A DNA stretch of 64,000 nucleotides from Streptomyces adelaidensis (GTDB taxonomy: Bacteria; Actinomycetota; Actinomycetes; Streptomycetales; Streptomycetaceae): positions 1 to 64,000 of the forward strand of contig NZ_JAEMUX010000019.1 in NCBI RefSeq assembly GCF_016598475.1. Direction: 5' to 3'. A model generated the notes under the pieces. The model was given only the letters and a program-made list of their open reading frames with translations. It made no database searches and was not told the origin of the DNA. Every line of letters starts with the position of its first letter. The first letter of the stretch is position 1. Made by a program: the position numbers and the translations under genes. This document shows positions 25,674 to 32,564 of the stretch, in pieces.

Positions 25674-26735
25674 TCAGGCGTTCTCGGGAAGCGAGGAGGG
25701 CGAGGAGGGCGACGGGGCCTCGGTCGTACGGCGCCTGCGTACGGCCCAGAAGATCCCGGTGCCGGCGACGACCGTGACGCCGACACCGATCACGCCCGCG
25801 AGGCCGCCGGAGAGCCGGGTGTCGGTGAGGCCCTCGACCCCGTAGTCGGCGAGCGGGGAGTCGGCGGCGGCGTGGTCCTCGACCTTGGCGTCGATGCCCT
25901 TGTCGGCGGCGACCTTCTCCAGACCGTCGGGGCTGGCGGAGGCGTAGAAGCTGACGACACCGGCGAGGAGGAGGGAGGTGCCGAGGCCGGCGAGCACCAG
26001 CTTGCGGGTCGAGCGGACGGCGACGGGGACGGACGCGGGGGCCGACGCGTCGACGAGTTCGCCGTTGACACGGAGCTTGAGGGGGGCGGTCAGGCCGCGG
26101 GCGCCGTGGACGAGGTCCGGGCGTACGGCGATGACGGCGCCGACCGTGGCGGCGGTGATCGCGGCCTCGCCGATGCCGATGAGGACGTGGACGCCGACCA
26201 TGGCGGTGAACACCGAGCCGAGCGGTACGTCGGTGGTGCCGCCGACCGCGTAGACGAGCGTGAAGGCGGCGGCCGCGGCGGGCACGGAGAGCAGGGCGGC
26301 GACGAAGGCGGAGACGGTGACCGAGCGCCGCGTCCGGGGGAGGATCTTGACGAGTCCGCGGAAGACGACGTACGCGACGACGGTCGTGACCACGGCCATG
26401 ACGCTGATGTTCACGCCGAGGGCGGTGAGGCCGCCGTCCGCGAAGAGGATGCCCTGCATGAGGAGGACCACGGACACGCACAGAACCCCCGTATAGGGGC
26501 CCACGAGTATCGCGGCCAGCGCTCCGCCGAGCAGATGTCCGCTGGTCCCGGCCGCGACCGGGAAGTTCAGCATCTGCACGGCGAAGATGAACGCGGCGAC
26601 GAGCCCGGCGAGCGGCGCCGTCCGCTCGTCCAGTTCCCGGCGCGCTCCGCGCAGGCTCACGGCGACCGCACCGGCGGCGACGACTCCGGCGACCGCCGAG
26701 ACGGGGGCATTGATGAATCCGTCGGGGACGTGCAT
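25674..26735 (-). CDS. cbiM: Fused CbiM-CbiN nickel/cobalt-binding S-component
   Basis: Membrane protein of 353 aa. The mature N-terminus MHVPDGFINAP supplies Met1/His2 that coordinate the metal in this family. About seven helices form CbiM; after a loop the C-terminal about 100 residues hold a PDGLE motif (ASASPDGLEKV) and two helices of CbiN/PDGLE type, so M and N are fused. A perfect Nur-box-like site upstream argues for nickel rather than cobalt. Confidence 0.92.
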   Translation of the reverse strand: MHVPDGFINAPVSAVAGVVAAGAVAVSLRGARRELDERTAPLAGLVAAFIFAVQMLNFPVAAGTSGHLLGGALAAILVGPYTGVLCVSVVLLMQGILFADGGLTALGVNISVMAVVTTVVAYVVFRGLVKILPRTRRSVTVSAFVAALLSVPAAAAAFTLVYAVGGTTDVPLGSVFTAMVGVHVLIGIGEAAITAATVGAVIAVRPDLVHGARGLTAPLKLRVNGELVDASAPASVPVAVRSTRKLVLAGLGTSLLLAGVVSFYASASPDGLEKVAADKGIDAKVEDHAAADSPLADYGVEGLTDTRLSGGLAGVIGVGVTVVAGTGIFWAVRRRRTTEAPSPSSPSSLPENA

Positions 26736-26813
26736 GCGAGGGCTCGCTCTCCTGGTCGGGGCCGGGCGACCGGTGGGGCGCGGTTTCGGTACGCGGCTGG
26801 CTGGAACCTTACG

Positions 26814-26819
26814 ATGATA
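26814..26819 (-). promoter_or_regulatory. Candidate -10 of the nickel/cobalt operon
   Basis: TATCAT on the minus strand, downstream of the Nur-box-like palindrome. The palindrome covers the expected -35 region. Confidence 0.45.
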
Positions 26820-26827
26820 GAGCCTTA

Positions 26828-26844
26828 TTGCGACTTGCTCGCAA
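26828..26844. promoter_or_regulatory. Nur-box-like operator
   Basis: TTGCGA-CTTGC-TCGCAA, a perfect 6-5-6 inverted repeat. The Nur consensus known from S. coelicolor nickel-regulated promoters is tTGCaa-N5-ttGCAA. It lies about 90 bp upstream of the transporter start and overlaps its promoter, as expected for repression by nickel-bound Nur. Confidence 0.7.
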
Positions 26845-27000
26845 GAGCGCTTCGTAGCCGATAGCGAACGGATCGCTGAGATGCCGGGACGGAGGGACCC
26901 CTCTCCGCGAGCGCGGGGCGAAAACTGTGCGACATTGGAGAGGCAGCGGACAGCGGATTCACAGCTTCTGCTCCGGTCACTCAGCGCGAGGAGCCGCACG

Positions 27001-27339
27001 ATGTCTGTCACGGTCGAGCAGTACGCCCGGGCCCATGTCGTCACGGACTCCCCCGAGGACCGGGACACGGTCCCCGTGATCCTCCGCTACGACCCCGACG
27101 CCGCCGCGGTCCGCGTGGGCCTCCCCGGCCCCGACGAGTGGACCTTCCCCCGCGACCTCCTCGAACGCGGCCTGCGCACCCCCACCACCTCCGGCCCCGT
27201 GAGCATCTGGCCCTGTGGCCGGGTCCAGGCCGTCATGGAGTTCCACTCCGCGCGGGGCGTCGAGGTGATGCAGTTCGACACGAAGGCGCTGATGCGGTTC
27301 CTGCGGCGGACTTATACGGCGACGCCGGTGGCGCGCTGA
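27001..27339 (+). CDS. SsgA-like (SALP) sporulation/cell-division protein
   Basis: Protein of 112 aa. VPVILRYDPDAAAVRV, EWTFPRDLLERGL, and the C-terminal LMRFLRRTY match the SsgA-like protein family found only in morphologically complex actinobacteria. These proteins guide FtsZ placement, peptidoglycan turnover and spore maturation. This copy is somewhat shorter than SsgB. ATG 27001 has GAGGAG upstream. The gene diverges from the metal transporter operon. Confidence 0.85.
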   Translation: MSVTVEQYARAHVVTDSPEDRDTVPVILRYDPDAAAVRVGLPGPDEWTFPRDLLERGLRTPTTSGPVSIWPCGRVQAVMEFHSARGVEVMQFDTKALMRFLRRTYTATPVAR

Positions 27340-27363
27340 GTTCGATGCGTAGCGGCTCCTTTC

Positions 27364-27410
27364 GAGCCCCTCGGCTCCCTTGGAGTCCCTCGGCTCCCTT
27401 GAGTCCCTTC
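27364..27410. repeat. Short direct repeat between the SALP and phosphatase genes
   Basis: Two copies of GAGYCCCTCGGCTCCCTT plus a partial third, period about 19 bp. No obvious role. Confidence 0.6.
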
Positions 27411-27450
27411 CGCGGAATGCCGTCCGCGGCCGCTGGGCAGAGGGTCATGC

Positions 27451-28170
27451 ATGACAGCGCGGATCAGTGACGGTGAGGGGCCGGCGGCCCCGTGTTCGCT
27501 CGGCGGGATGTGGGCGGTGCGGCATGGACAGAGCACCGCGAACGTCGCCTATGAGGAGGCCGAGCGGACGGGGTCCACGGTGCCGTTGCCGGGGCGGGGT
27601 GCCGATGTGCCGTTGTCGCCGCTCGGGCGTACGCAGGGCGAGGCGTTGGGCGGCTGGCTCGCCGGGCGGGCCGGTGCCGGGGCGGGCGCTCCCGACCTGG
27701 TGGTCTGCTCGCCGTATGTACGGGCCCGGCAGACCTGGGAGTTGATGGCCGCCCATCCCGGTGTGGTCCCGCCGCCGCTCCTCGTCGACGAGCGGTTGCG
27801 GGACCGGGAGATGGGGGCGTTCGAGCTGCATCCGCCGACGGCGCTGCGGGCCCGGTCGCCCGAGGAGGCGGCGCGGCAGGCCCTGCTGGGCGAATGGTCC
27901 TACCGGCCGCCGGGTGGCGAGGCGCTGACCGATGTGGTGCTACGGGTACGGGACTTCGTCACCGAGCTGGACCGGGCCGCCCCCGGCCGGCACGTGCTGC
28001 TGGTCGCCCACGACGCGATCGCCGTCGCCCTGCGCCTCGTGCTCGCCGGGCTCGGCGCGACGTTCCCGGACCGGCTGCCACCCGTCCCCAACGCCTCGGT
28101 CTCGCGCTGGGACAGCGACGGGGGACGGCTGCGGCTGGCGCGGTGGGGCGACACCGCGCACCTCGACTGA
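27451..28170 (+). CDS. Histidine phosphatase (phosphoglycerate-mutase-like)
   Basis: Protein of 239 aa. Catalytic RHG in WAVRHGQSTANVAYEEAE, then PLSPLGRTQGEALGGWL, a phospho-acceptor loop Glu in REMGAFELHPP, and the second His in VLLVAHDAIAVALRLVL. This is the histidine phosphatase superfamily; substrate unknown. The first 18 residues before MWAVRHG are not conserved, so the true start may be later. Confidence 0.88.
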   Translation: MTARISDGEGPAAPCSLGGMWAVRHGQSTANVAYEEAERTGSTVPLPGRGADVPLSPLGRTQGEALGGWLAGRAGAGAGAPDLVVCSPYVRARQTWELMAAHPGVVPPPLLVDERLRDREMGAFELHPPTALRARSPEEAARQALLGEWSYRPPGGEALTDVVLRVRDFVTELDRAAPGRHVLLVAHDAIAVALRLVLAGLGATFPDRLPPVPNASVSRWDSDGGRLRLARWGDTAHLD

Positions 28171-28178
28171 GCCGGTCG

Positions 28179-29063
28179 TCACACGGGCACGGTGAGGGTG
28201 GCCGTGTAGCCCTTGTCGGTGTCGCCCTCAAGGGTGGCGAGCTGCTGGTCGTAGCCGTCGCTGAAGATGTTGTCGGTCTCCAGGGAGAGCTGGCCGAGGT
28301 TGCTGACGCTCTGGCTGTACCCGTCCGTCGCGTACACGGTGTCGCAGACGTCCTTGGGGAACGCGAGCTGCGAGGTGGCCACGATGCTCTGGGCGGCGGT
28401 GGCGTCGTCCAGGCTGCCGTAGACCTCGAAGTGGATGTGCGGCCAACGGCCCGTGTAGCAGGCGGGGAAGATCGACGTGAAGGTGACCTGGCCCTTGGCG
28501 TCGGTCTCCTGGACGCCGCGCAGGTAGTTCTCCTCGGTGACGCCCTCGGAGTAGAGGGAGTAGTTGCCCTCCCGGTCGCAGTGCCAGAGGTAGACGGCCG
28601 CGCCCTCCTTCGGGGTGTCACAGCCGGAGGCCTGGTCGACGACGGTCAGCGTGATCGTCAGCGGGACGCCTTCGGCGACACCGCCGGCCGAACCGAAGCT
28701 CTTCGTGATGTCCCGCCGGACGACGCCGCTCTCCTTGAGGACGTTCGGGCCGTTCGAACCGTCACCCGGGTACGGGCCGGCCGTCTCGCCCGGTATGACC
28801 TCGCAGTCCGAACCGGACGACGAGGAGGACGAGGAAGAGCTGCCGGAGGAACCGGAGGAGGACGAGTCCGAGGACGCCGTACCGCTGGAGTCGTCCGTGG
28901 AACACGCCGCCACCAGCGGGACCATGCTCGCGCCGGCCAGCAGTCTGATCATGCGGCGGCGGGCGAACACGGGAAGGTCGTAGGAGAGACCTCTGTCGAA
29001 CTCGTCGTCGTGGTGGTGGTCGTGACCGTGGCTGTGGCCGTGGCTGTTCGTTTTGTCGCTCAT
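28179..29063 (-). CDS. Exported lipoprotein-like intradiol ring-cleavage dioxygenase
   Basis: Protein of 294 aa. N-terminus: His-rich NSHGHSHGHDHHHDDE, then a twin-Arg-containing signal RRRMIRLLAGASMVPLVAAC with a lipobox-like LVAAC, then a linker of mostly Ser/Gly (about 60-85), then the catalytic domain. The GETAGPYPGDG block is typical of secreted protocatechuate-dioxygenase-like proteins. Iron ligands expected: Tyr in YSLYSEG and His/His in RWPHIHFEVYG. Export through Tat and lipid anchoring are inferred. Converges with the phosphatase gene 9 bp away. Confidence 0.87.
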   Translation of the reverse strand: MSDKTNSHGHSHGHDHHHDDEFDRGLSYDLPVFARRRMIRLLAGASMVPLVAACSTDDSSGTASSDSSSSGSSGSSSSSSSSSGSDCEVIPGETAGPYPGDGSNGPNVLKESGVVRRDITKSFGSAGGVAEGVPLTITLTVVDQASGCDTPKEGAAVYLWHCDREGNYSLYSEGVTEENYLRGVQETDAKGQVTFTSIFPACYTGRWPHIHFEVYGSLDDATAAQSIVATSQLAFPKDVCDTVYATDGYSQSVSNLGQLSLETDNIFSDGYDQQLATLEGDTDKGYTATLTVPV

Positions 29064-29150
29064 GGTGGGCCCGCGCGTTCTCTGATGGTTCCCGTCATGG
29101 AATGCGCGTGACTCTATGAGCGGTTCCTGTGTGATTCCCAGGTGTCTGCC

Positions 29151-29315
29151 ATGGGTCCCTTGTCAGGTCCGGCGCGGACCCTGTACCGCCGCTTCGGCGA
29201 CAAGTCCGGGTCGGCCGCCGCACTCCTCGACGCCCGACCAAGGCCTGTCCGCGCGATCTCTAAGCCGGCAGGACCAGGATCAGGAAGAGCGCGACGGGCG
29301 CGACGAGCATCATGA
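29151..29315 (+). pseudogene. Remnant of a TetR-type DNA-binding domain
   Basis: An ATG-started frame of about 54 codons contains RTLYRRFGDKSGSAAALLD, which resembles the recognition-helix end of TetR regulators (TLYRRFxxKxxLxxALL). Upstream helices and the ligand domain are absent. The frame then runs antisense into the next gene and stops. Best read as a decayed scrap; low certainty. Confidence 0.4.
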
Positions 29316-29574
29316 CCAGATGGGTGAGCAGCGACCGGACCATCCCCAGCACCGAGAAGACCACCAGCCCGCCCGCGAGCCAGTAACCGTAGATCCGGCC
29401 CGCGAGTCCCCAGGCGTCGGCCTCCTCCTCACGGGTCGTGGGCTCGAAGCCCAGCACTCCGACCGCCACGAGCAGGAGCACCCCGCACAGCAGCAGGTCC
29501 CCCGCCCCTACGCCGACCGCGACCGGCCTGTCCGCCTGACGTGCCCGTCGCCGAAGTCGTATCGCCGCGCTCAC
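29260..29574 (-). CDS. Small integral membrane protein
   Basis: Protein of 104 aa with a basic N-terminus and three hydrophobic segments (LLLCGVLLLVAVGVLGF, the region around WLAGGLVVFSVLGMV, and MMLVAPVALFLILVLPA). No recognised domain. It starts at GTG 29574. Streptomyces genomes carry many such proteins, and nothing in the context suggests a job. Confidence 0.6.
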   Translation of the reverse strand: MSAAIRLRRRARQADRPVAVGVGAGDLLLCGVLLLVAVGVLGFEPTTREEEADAWGLAGRIYGYWLAGGLVVFSVLGMVRSLLTHLVMMLVAPVALFLILVLPA

Positions 29575-29587
29575 GGGGCCGACTCTG

Positions 29588-29776
29588 TCAGGCGCGGGCG
29601 GCGTGCGCCACGAAGTGGGTCCAGGCGGTGGGGGTGAGGGTGAGGTGGGGGGTGAGGGGGGTCTTTGAGTCGCGTACGTGGATGTTGGTGGAGGCTACGG
29701 CCACTTCGACGCAGTCGTTGGGGTCGCTGCTGCTGCTGTAGCTGCTCTTGAACCAGTGGAGTTCGGTGGCGCTCAT
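29588..29776 (-). CDS. DUF397-domain small protein
   Basis: Protein of 62 aa: WFKSSYSSSSDPNDCVEVAV and IHVRDSK followed by a variable tail, the DUF397 signature. DUF397 genes regularly follow an XRE regulator, and some act as its antagonist or partner in Streptomyces development. The ATG overlaps the XRE stop as ATGA, so the two are translationally coupled. Confidence 0.9.
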   Translation of the reverse strand: MSATELHWFKSSYSSSSDPNDCVEVAVASTNIHVRDSKTPLTPHLTLTPTAWTHFVAHAARA

Positions 29777-30618
29777 AGTCTCCCCAGCGCTTGCTCGATG
29801 AAGGCCAGCGACTCCCTCGGCGGGAGGGCCTGCGCCCGGATCATCCCATATCGCAATTCAAGGATCCGCAGGTCCTTGGGGTCCGAGACCGGGCGACCGC
29901 TGAACGCGCCTTCGGAACGTCCGAGCGCGGTGCCATCGCCGAATTTCAGCACCTCGATCAGGCCCTGCATAGCGGAGTGCTCCTCTCGGTCAGTAGGCAT
30001 GACCTGGAGCGAGACGTTCCGCAAGTGCCCCAACTCCAGCAGGTGTTCCAGCTGTCGGCGCAGCACCATTGTCCCTCCGAGCGGACGCTCCAGAGTCACC
30101 TGTTCCTGGACGAAACTGAGAGCCGGGGCAGGCTCTCGCCCAAAGACCGACTTGCGGGAAATCCGTGCGGCGACCCCCCTTTCCACCTCGTCGGCTGTAA
30201 GCGGGGGCTGTTGCATACCGATCAACGCATTCGCGTACTCCGGCGTCTGCAACAAGCCATGGATGTTGTGATTGCTGTAGAGGAGCATCTCGACCGCCCG
30301 CTCCTCCAACTGCGCCAGTTCCCGAATCTTCTTCGGATACCGGGCCCTCCTCATGTCCTCCTTGAACGCCTTGAGATGGCCCCGCGCGCCCAGTACATCG
30401 TCCGCCTTGTCCAGGAACTCGGGGCGGGGAATCCGCGCCCCACGCTCCACCTTCCGGACCAGATCCTCGCCGTACCCGATGGCCTCCGCGAAGTCGGCCA
30501 CCCGCATGCCGGCGGCCTCCCGGCAGTGCCGGATCAGCCGCCCCACCGCCTCCACCAAGGACGCAATCTCGTCCCCCGGCTGAACGTCCCAACCCGCCTC
30601 ATCCACAACCTCGTTCAT
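29773..30618 (-). CDS. XRE-family regulator with DUF5753
   Basis: Protein of 281 aa. N-terminal helix-turn-helix (MRVADFAEAIGYGEDLVRKVERG) then a DUF5753 ligand-like domain (IHGLLQTPEYANALI, then the SFVQEQVTLERPLGG region and LQVMPTDREEHSAM). This is the BldB/WhiJ-type gene pairing: XRE-DUF5753 next to DUF397 and opposite an ATP-binding protein gene. ATG 30618 fits the family; an in-frame ATG 18 codons upstream is less likely. Confidence 0.9.
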   Translation of the reverse strand: MNEVVDEAGWDVQPGDEIASLVEAVGRLIRHCREAAGMRVADFAEAIGYGEDLVRKVERGARIPRPEFLDKADDVLGARGHLKAFKEDMRRARYPKKIRELAQLEERAVEMLLYSNHNIHGLLQTPEYANALIGMQQPPLTADEVERGVAARISRKSVFGREPAPALSFVQEQVTLERPLGGTMVLRRQLEHLLELGHLRNVSLQVMPTDREEHSAMQGLIEVLKFGDGTALGRSEGAFSGRPVSDPKDLRILELRYGMIRAQALPPRESLAFIEQALGRL

Positions 30619-30754
30619 GTCCACCTCCAACGCGCACCCGTACCCGTACGACACCCGGGACAGCCGATACAAGCCAGGACAAACACCGGACGGCCCCCGT
30701 ACGCATAGGCGTCACCGCAGGTCAGAGTAGGCAGAGTCGGCCACCCTGAGTGAC

Positions 30755-31240
30755 GTGAACCGAGAAACCCGAGAGACCGCCATCCCCGAGGTCAAACTCG
30801 ACTGCCGCACCCGCAACTTCAGCGTGCTCCTGTCCCCCACCCCACGCGGCGCCCGCCTCGCACGGCTGTTGGCGAGGGAACAACTCCACACCTGGGGGCT
30901 GCCGCTGGACCGGGCGGAGCACGTCGTCGCCGAGCTGGCGGCGAACGCGGTGACGCACGGCCGCGTACCGGGGCGGGACTTCCGGCTCACCCTCTACGTC
31001 ATCGGCGACACGCTTCGCGTCGAGGTCACCGACACCCGCCCGGAGCGACTGCCTCGCGCCCAACTGCCCATGCCCAACGACGAGTCGGGGCGAGGTCTGA
31101 TCCTCGTGGAGGTGCTGGCCGACCGCTGGGGCGTCGCGGAGGGGCCAAGACCACGGAAGACCGTGTGGGCCGAAGTGAACACAAGCGCGACTGTCACTCG
31201 TCCGAGCGATCATTCCCAACTCGACTGGATTTCAGACTAG
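30755..31240 (+). CDS. RsbW-like ATP-binding regulatory protein
   Basis: Protein of 161 aa, a GHKL ATPase of the anti-sigma/serine-kinase type. Seen: N-box-like HVVAELAANAVTHG, VEVTDTRPE, and GRGLILVEVLADRWG. It diverges from the XRE/DUF397 pair across 136 bp, completing the common three-gene set. The Rpn-like gene begins 51 bp after its stop and could be cotranscribed. Confidence 0.88.
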   Translation: MNRETRETAIPEVKLDCRTRNFSVLLSPTPRGARLARLLAREQLHTWGLPLDRAEHVVAELAANAVTHGRVPGRDFRLTLYVIGDTLRVEVTDTRPERLPRAQLPMPNDESGRGLILVEVLADRWGVAEGPRPRKTVWAEVNTSATVTRPSDHSQLDWISD

Positions 31241-31291
31241 TTGTCCGTCATATGCTCAGCGCAATTCACGACGAGAGGCCCAGACGGCACG

Positions 31292-32236
31292 ATGGTCAGC
31301 TCCCCGCATGAAGCGATGCACCGGATCTTCCAGCAGGACCCCGGCGTGTTCACCCGCGCGCTACGAGCGCTCGGCGTTCCCTTCGACGATCCCGTTTCCG
31401 CGGTCCCGTTCTCGACCGATCTGACGGAGAACCGTCCGCTGGAGCGGCGGGTGGACACGTTGCTCCGGATCGAGACGGAGAAGAGCGAATTCCTCCTGGC
31501 CGTGGAGGCGCAGGGAAAGAAAGTCGCCGACAAGCCGAGGAACTGGGCCTATTACTTGGCCCACTTGATCGCGAAGTACAAAATGCCGGCCGTCCTGCTC
31601 GTGGTGTGCGACGACAGGAGTACGGCCGCGTGGGCGTCAGAGACCGTGGGGCTCGGCCCACCCGAGTGGCCGTCCGCCATCGCGCTGCGCCCCCTCGTCC
31701 TCGGCCCGGACGACGTGCCGGTCATCGACGACCCGATCAAGGCCGCCCGTGACGTACCGCTGACCGTTCTGTCCGCCGTACTTCACCGCCACGAGCCGGG
31801 TGTCGATGCCATACTGAAAGTACTGGTAAGCGCATTGAAACGCATGGAAGCACGCGACCCGGACACCGCGACGATCTTCGTAGAACTGACATCCCAGGGG
31901 CTGGGCGACGCACCGGCCGCCGACGTCTGGAGGCACCTCGTGACCGACCTCTCGTTCTTCACGTCACCCCTGTCCCAGGAGATCAGGGCCGAGGGGGAAG
32001 CCAAGGGCGAAGCCAAGGGCGAAGCCAAGGGCGAAGCCAAGGGGATCGTCAAGACGAAGATCCACGACATCCAGCTGCTGCTCGACGGCCGCGAAGTCCC
32101 CCTGTCCGACACCGACCGCCACCGCATCACCTCCTGCACCGACCTCCACACCCTCGACCGCTGGTTCGCCCGCGCCATCACCGCCACCTCAGCCACCGAC
32201 GTCTTCCTCGACGACCAGCCCAGCACTGAGCAATGA
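31292..32236 (+). CDS. Rpn/PF04754-like PD-(D/E)XK nuclease (candidate toxin)
   Basis: Protein of 314 aa. The N-terminal SSPHEAMHRIFQQDPG resembles the STPHDALFKLF start of E. coli Rpn proteins. The nuclease core is RRVDTLLRI...FLLAVEAQGKK, giving Asp and Glu-x-Gln ligands, then NWAYYLAHLIAKY and VLLVVCDD. The C-terminal domain (about 217-314) starts LSFFTSPLSQEIRAEGEAKG, carries four tandem EAKG units, and ends in a helical bundle (LLDGREVPLSDTDRHRI, LDRWFARAIT). Rpn proteins are DNases that act as antiphage toxins restrained by a separately translated C-terminal fragment. ATG 31292 follows GAGAGG; a TTG at 31241 is less likely. The stop overlaps the next ORF as ATGA. Confidence 0.8.
   Translation: MVSSPHEAMHRIFQQDPGVFTRALRALGVPFDDPVSAVPFSTDLTENRPLERRVDTLLRIETEKSEFLLAVEAQGKKVADKPRNWAYYLAHLIAKYKMPAVLLVVCDDRSTAAWASETVGLGPPEWPSAIALRPLVLGPDDVPVIDDPIKAARDVPLTVLSAVLHRHEPGVDAILKVLVSALKRMEARDPDTATIFVELTSQGLGDAPAADVWRHLVTDLSFFTSPLSQEIRAEGEAKGEAKGEAKGEAKGIVKTKIHDIQLLLDGREVPLSDTDRHRITSCTDLHTLDRWFARAITATSATDVFLDDQPSTEQ
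31929..31942 (+). promoter_or_regulatory. Internal ribosome-binding site and GTG start inside the Rpn-like gene
   Basis: GGAGG at 31929-31933, 6 nt, then GTG at 31940-31942 in the Rpn reading frame, placed exactly at the boundary of the C-terminal domain. Confidence 0.6.
31940..32236 (+). CDS. Predicted intragenic RpnS-like product
   Basis: Internal in-frame ORF of 98 aa starting MTDLSFFTSPLSQ, which would make the C-terminal domain alone. In published E. coli Rpn systems such internal products (RpnS) bind and inhibit the full protein (RpnL). Here the site is GGAGG-N6-GTG, a strong Streptomyces signal. The separate downstream gene begins at almost the same domain boundary, which supports this start. 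Not shown experimentally here. Confidence 0.5.
   Translation: MTDLSFFTSPLSQEIRAEGEAKGEAKGEAKGEAKGIVKTKIHDIQLLLDGREVPLSDTDRHRITSCTDLHTLDRWFARAITATSATDVFLDDQPSTEQ
31997..32044 (+). repeat. Four 12-bp in-frame repeats (EAKG)
   Basis: Four copies of GAAGCCAAGGGC, the last ending GGGG, encoding EAKG repeats in the Rpn-like protein. Confidence 0.98.
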
Positions 32237-32550
32237 CCTCGAACCCGAGCGAGCACGGCAAGACCGCACCGACACTCTCGTTCTTCACGTCACCCCTGTC
32301 CCAGGAGATCAGGGCCGAGGGAGAAGCCAAGGGCGAAGCCAAGGGCGAAGCCAAGGGGATCGTCAAGACGAAGATCCACGACATCCTGATGCTGCTCGAC
32401 GGCCGCGAAGTCCCCCTGTCCGACACCGACCGCCACCGCATCACCTCCTGCACCGATCTCCACACCCTCGACCGCTGGTTCGCCCGCGCCATCACCGCCG
32501 GCTCCGTCGCCGAGGTGTTCGGTGACGACGTGTCCGACGGTGGGCAGTGA
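32233..32550 (+). CDS. Stand-alone Rpn C-terminal-domain protein (candidate antitoxin)
   Basis: Protein of 105 aa: a unique 14-residue start, then LSFFTSPLSQEIRAEGEAKG and the rest of the Rpn C-terminal domain, nearly identical to the preceding gene but with three EAKG units and a diverged last 15 residues (SVAEVFGDDVSDGGQ). It lacks all nuclease residues. The ATG overlaps the upstream stop as ATGA, so it is coupled to the nuclease. It arose by tandem duplication of the gene's 3' end. By analogy with RpnS it may inhibit the full-length protein. It could also be a non-functional duplication. Confidence 0.75.
   Translation: MTSNPSEHGKTAPTLSFFTSPLSQEIRAEGEAKGEAKGEAKGIVKTKIHDILMLLDGREVPLSDTDRHRITSCTDLHTLDRWFARAITAGSVAEVFGDDVSDGGQ
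32333..32368 (+). repeat. Three 12-bp in-frame repeats (EAKG)
   Basis: Three copies of the same GAAGCCAAGGGC unit seen four times in the upstream gene. Confidence 0.98.
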
Positions 32551-32564
32551 CCGGTCCGGCCTGT

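Noticed and set aside
26736..26880. Cobalamin riboswitch upstream of cbiM
   Set aside because: The leader is only about 70-90 nt and shows none of the conserved cobalamin-box sequence; a Nur-like operator explains the region better.
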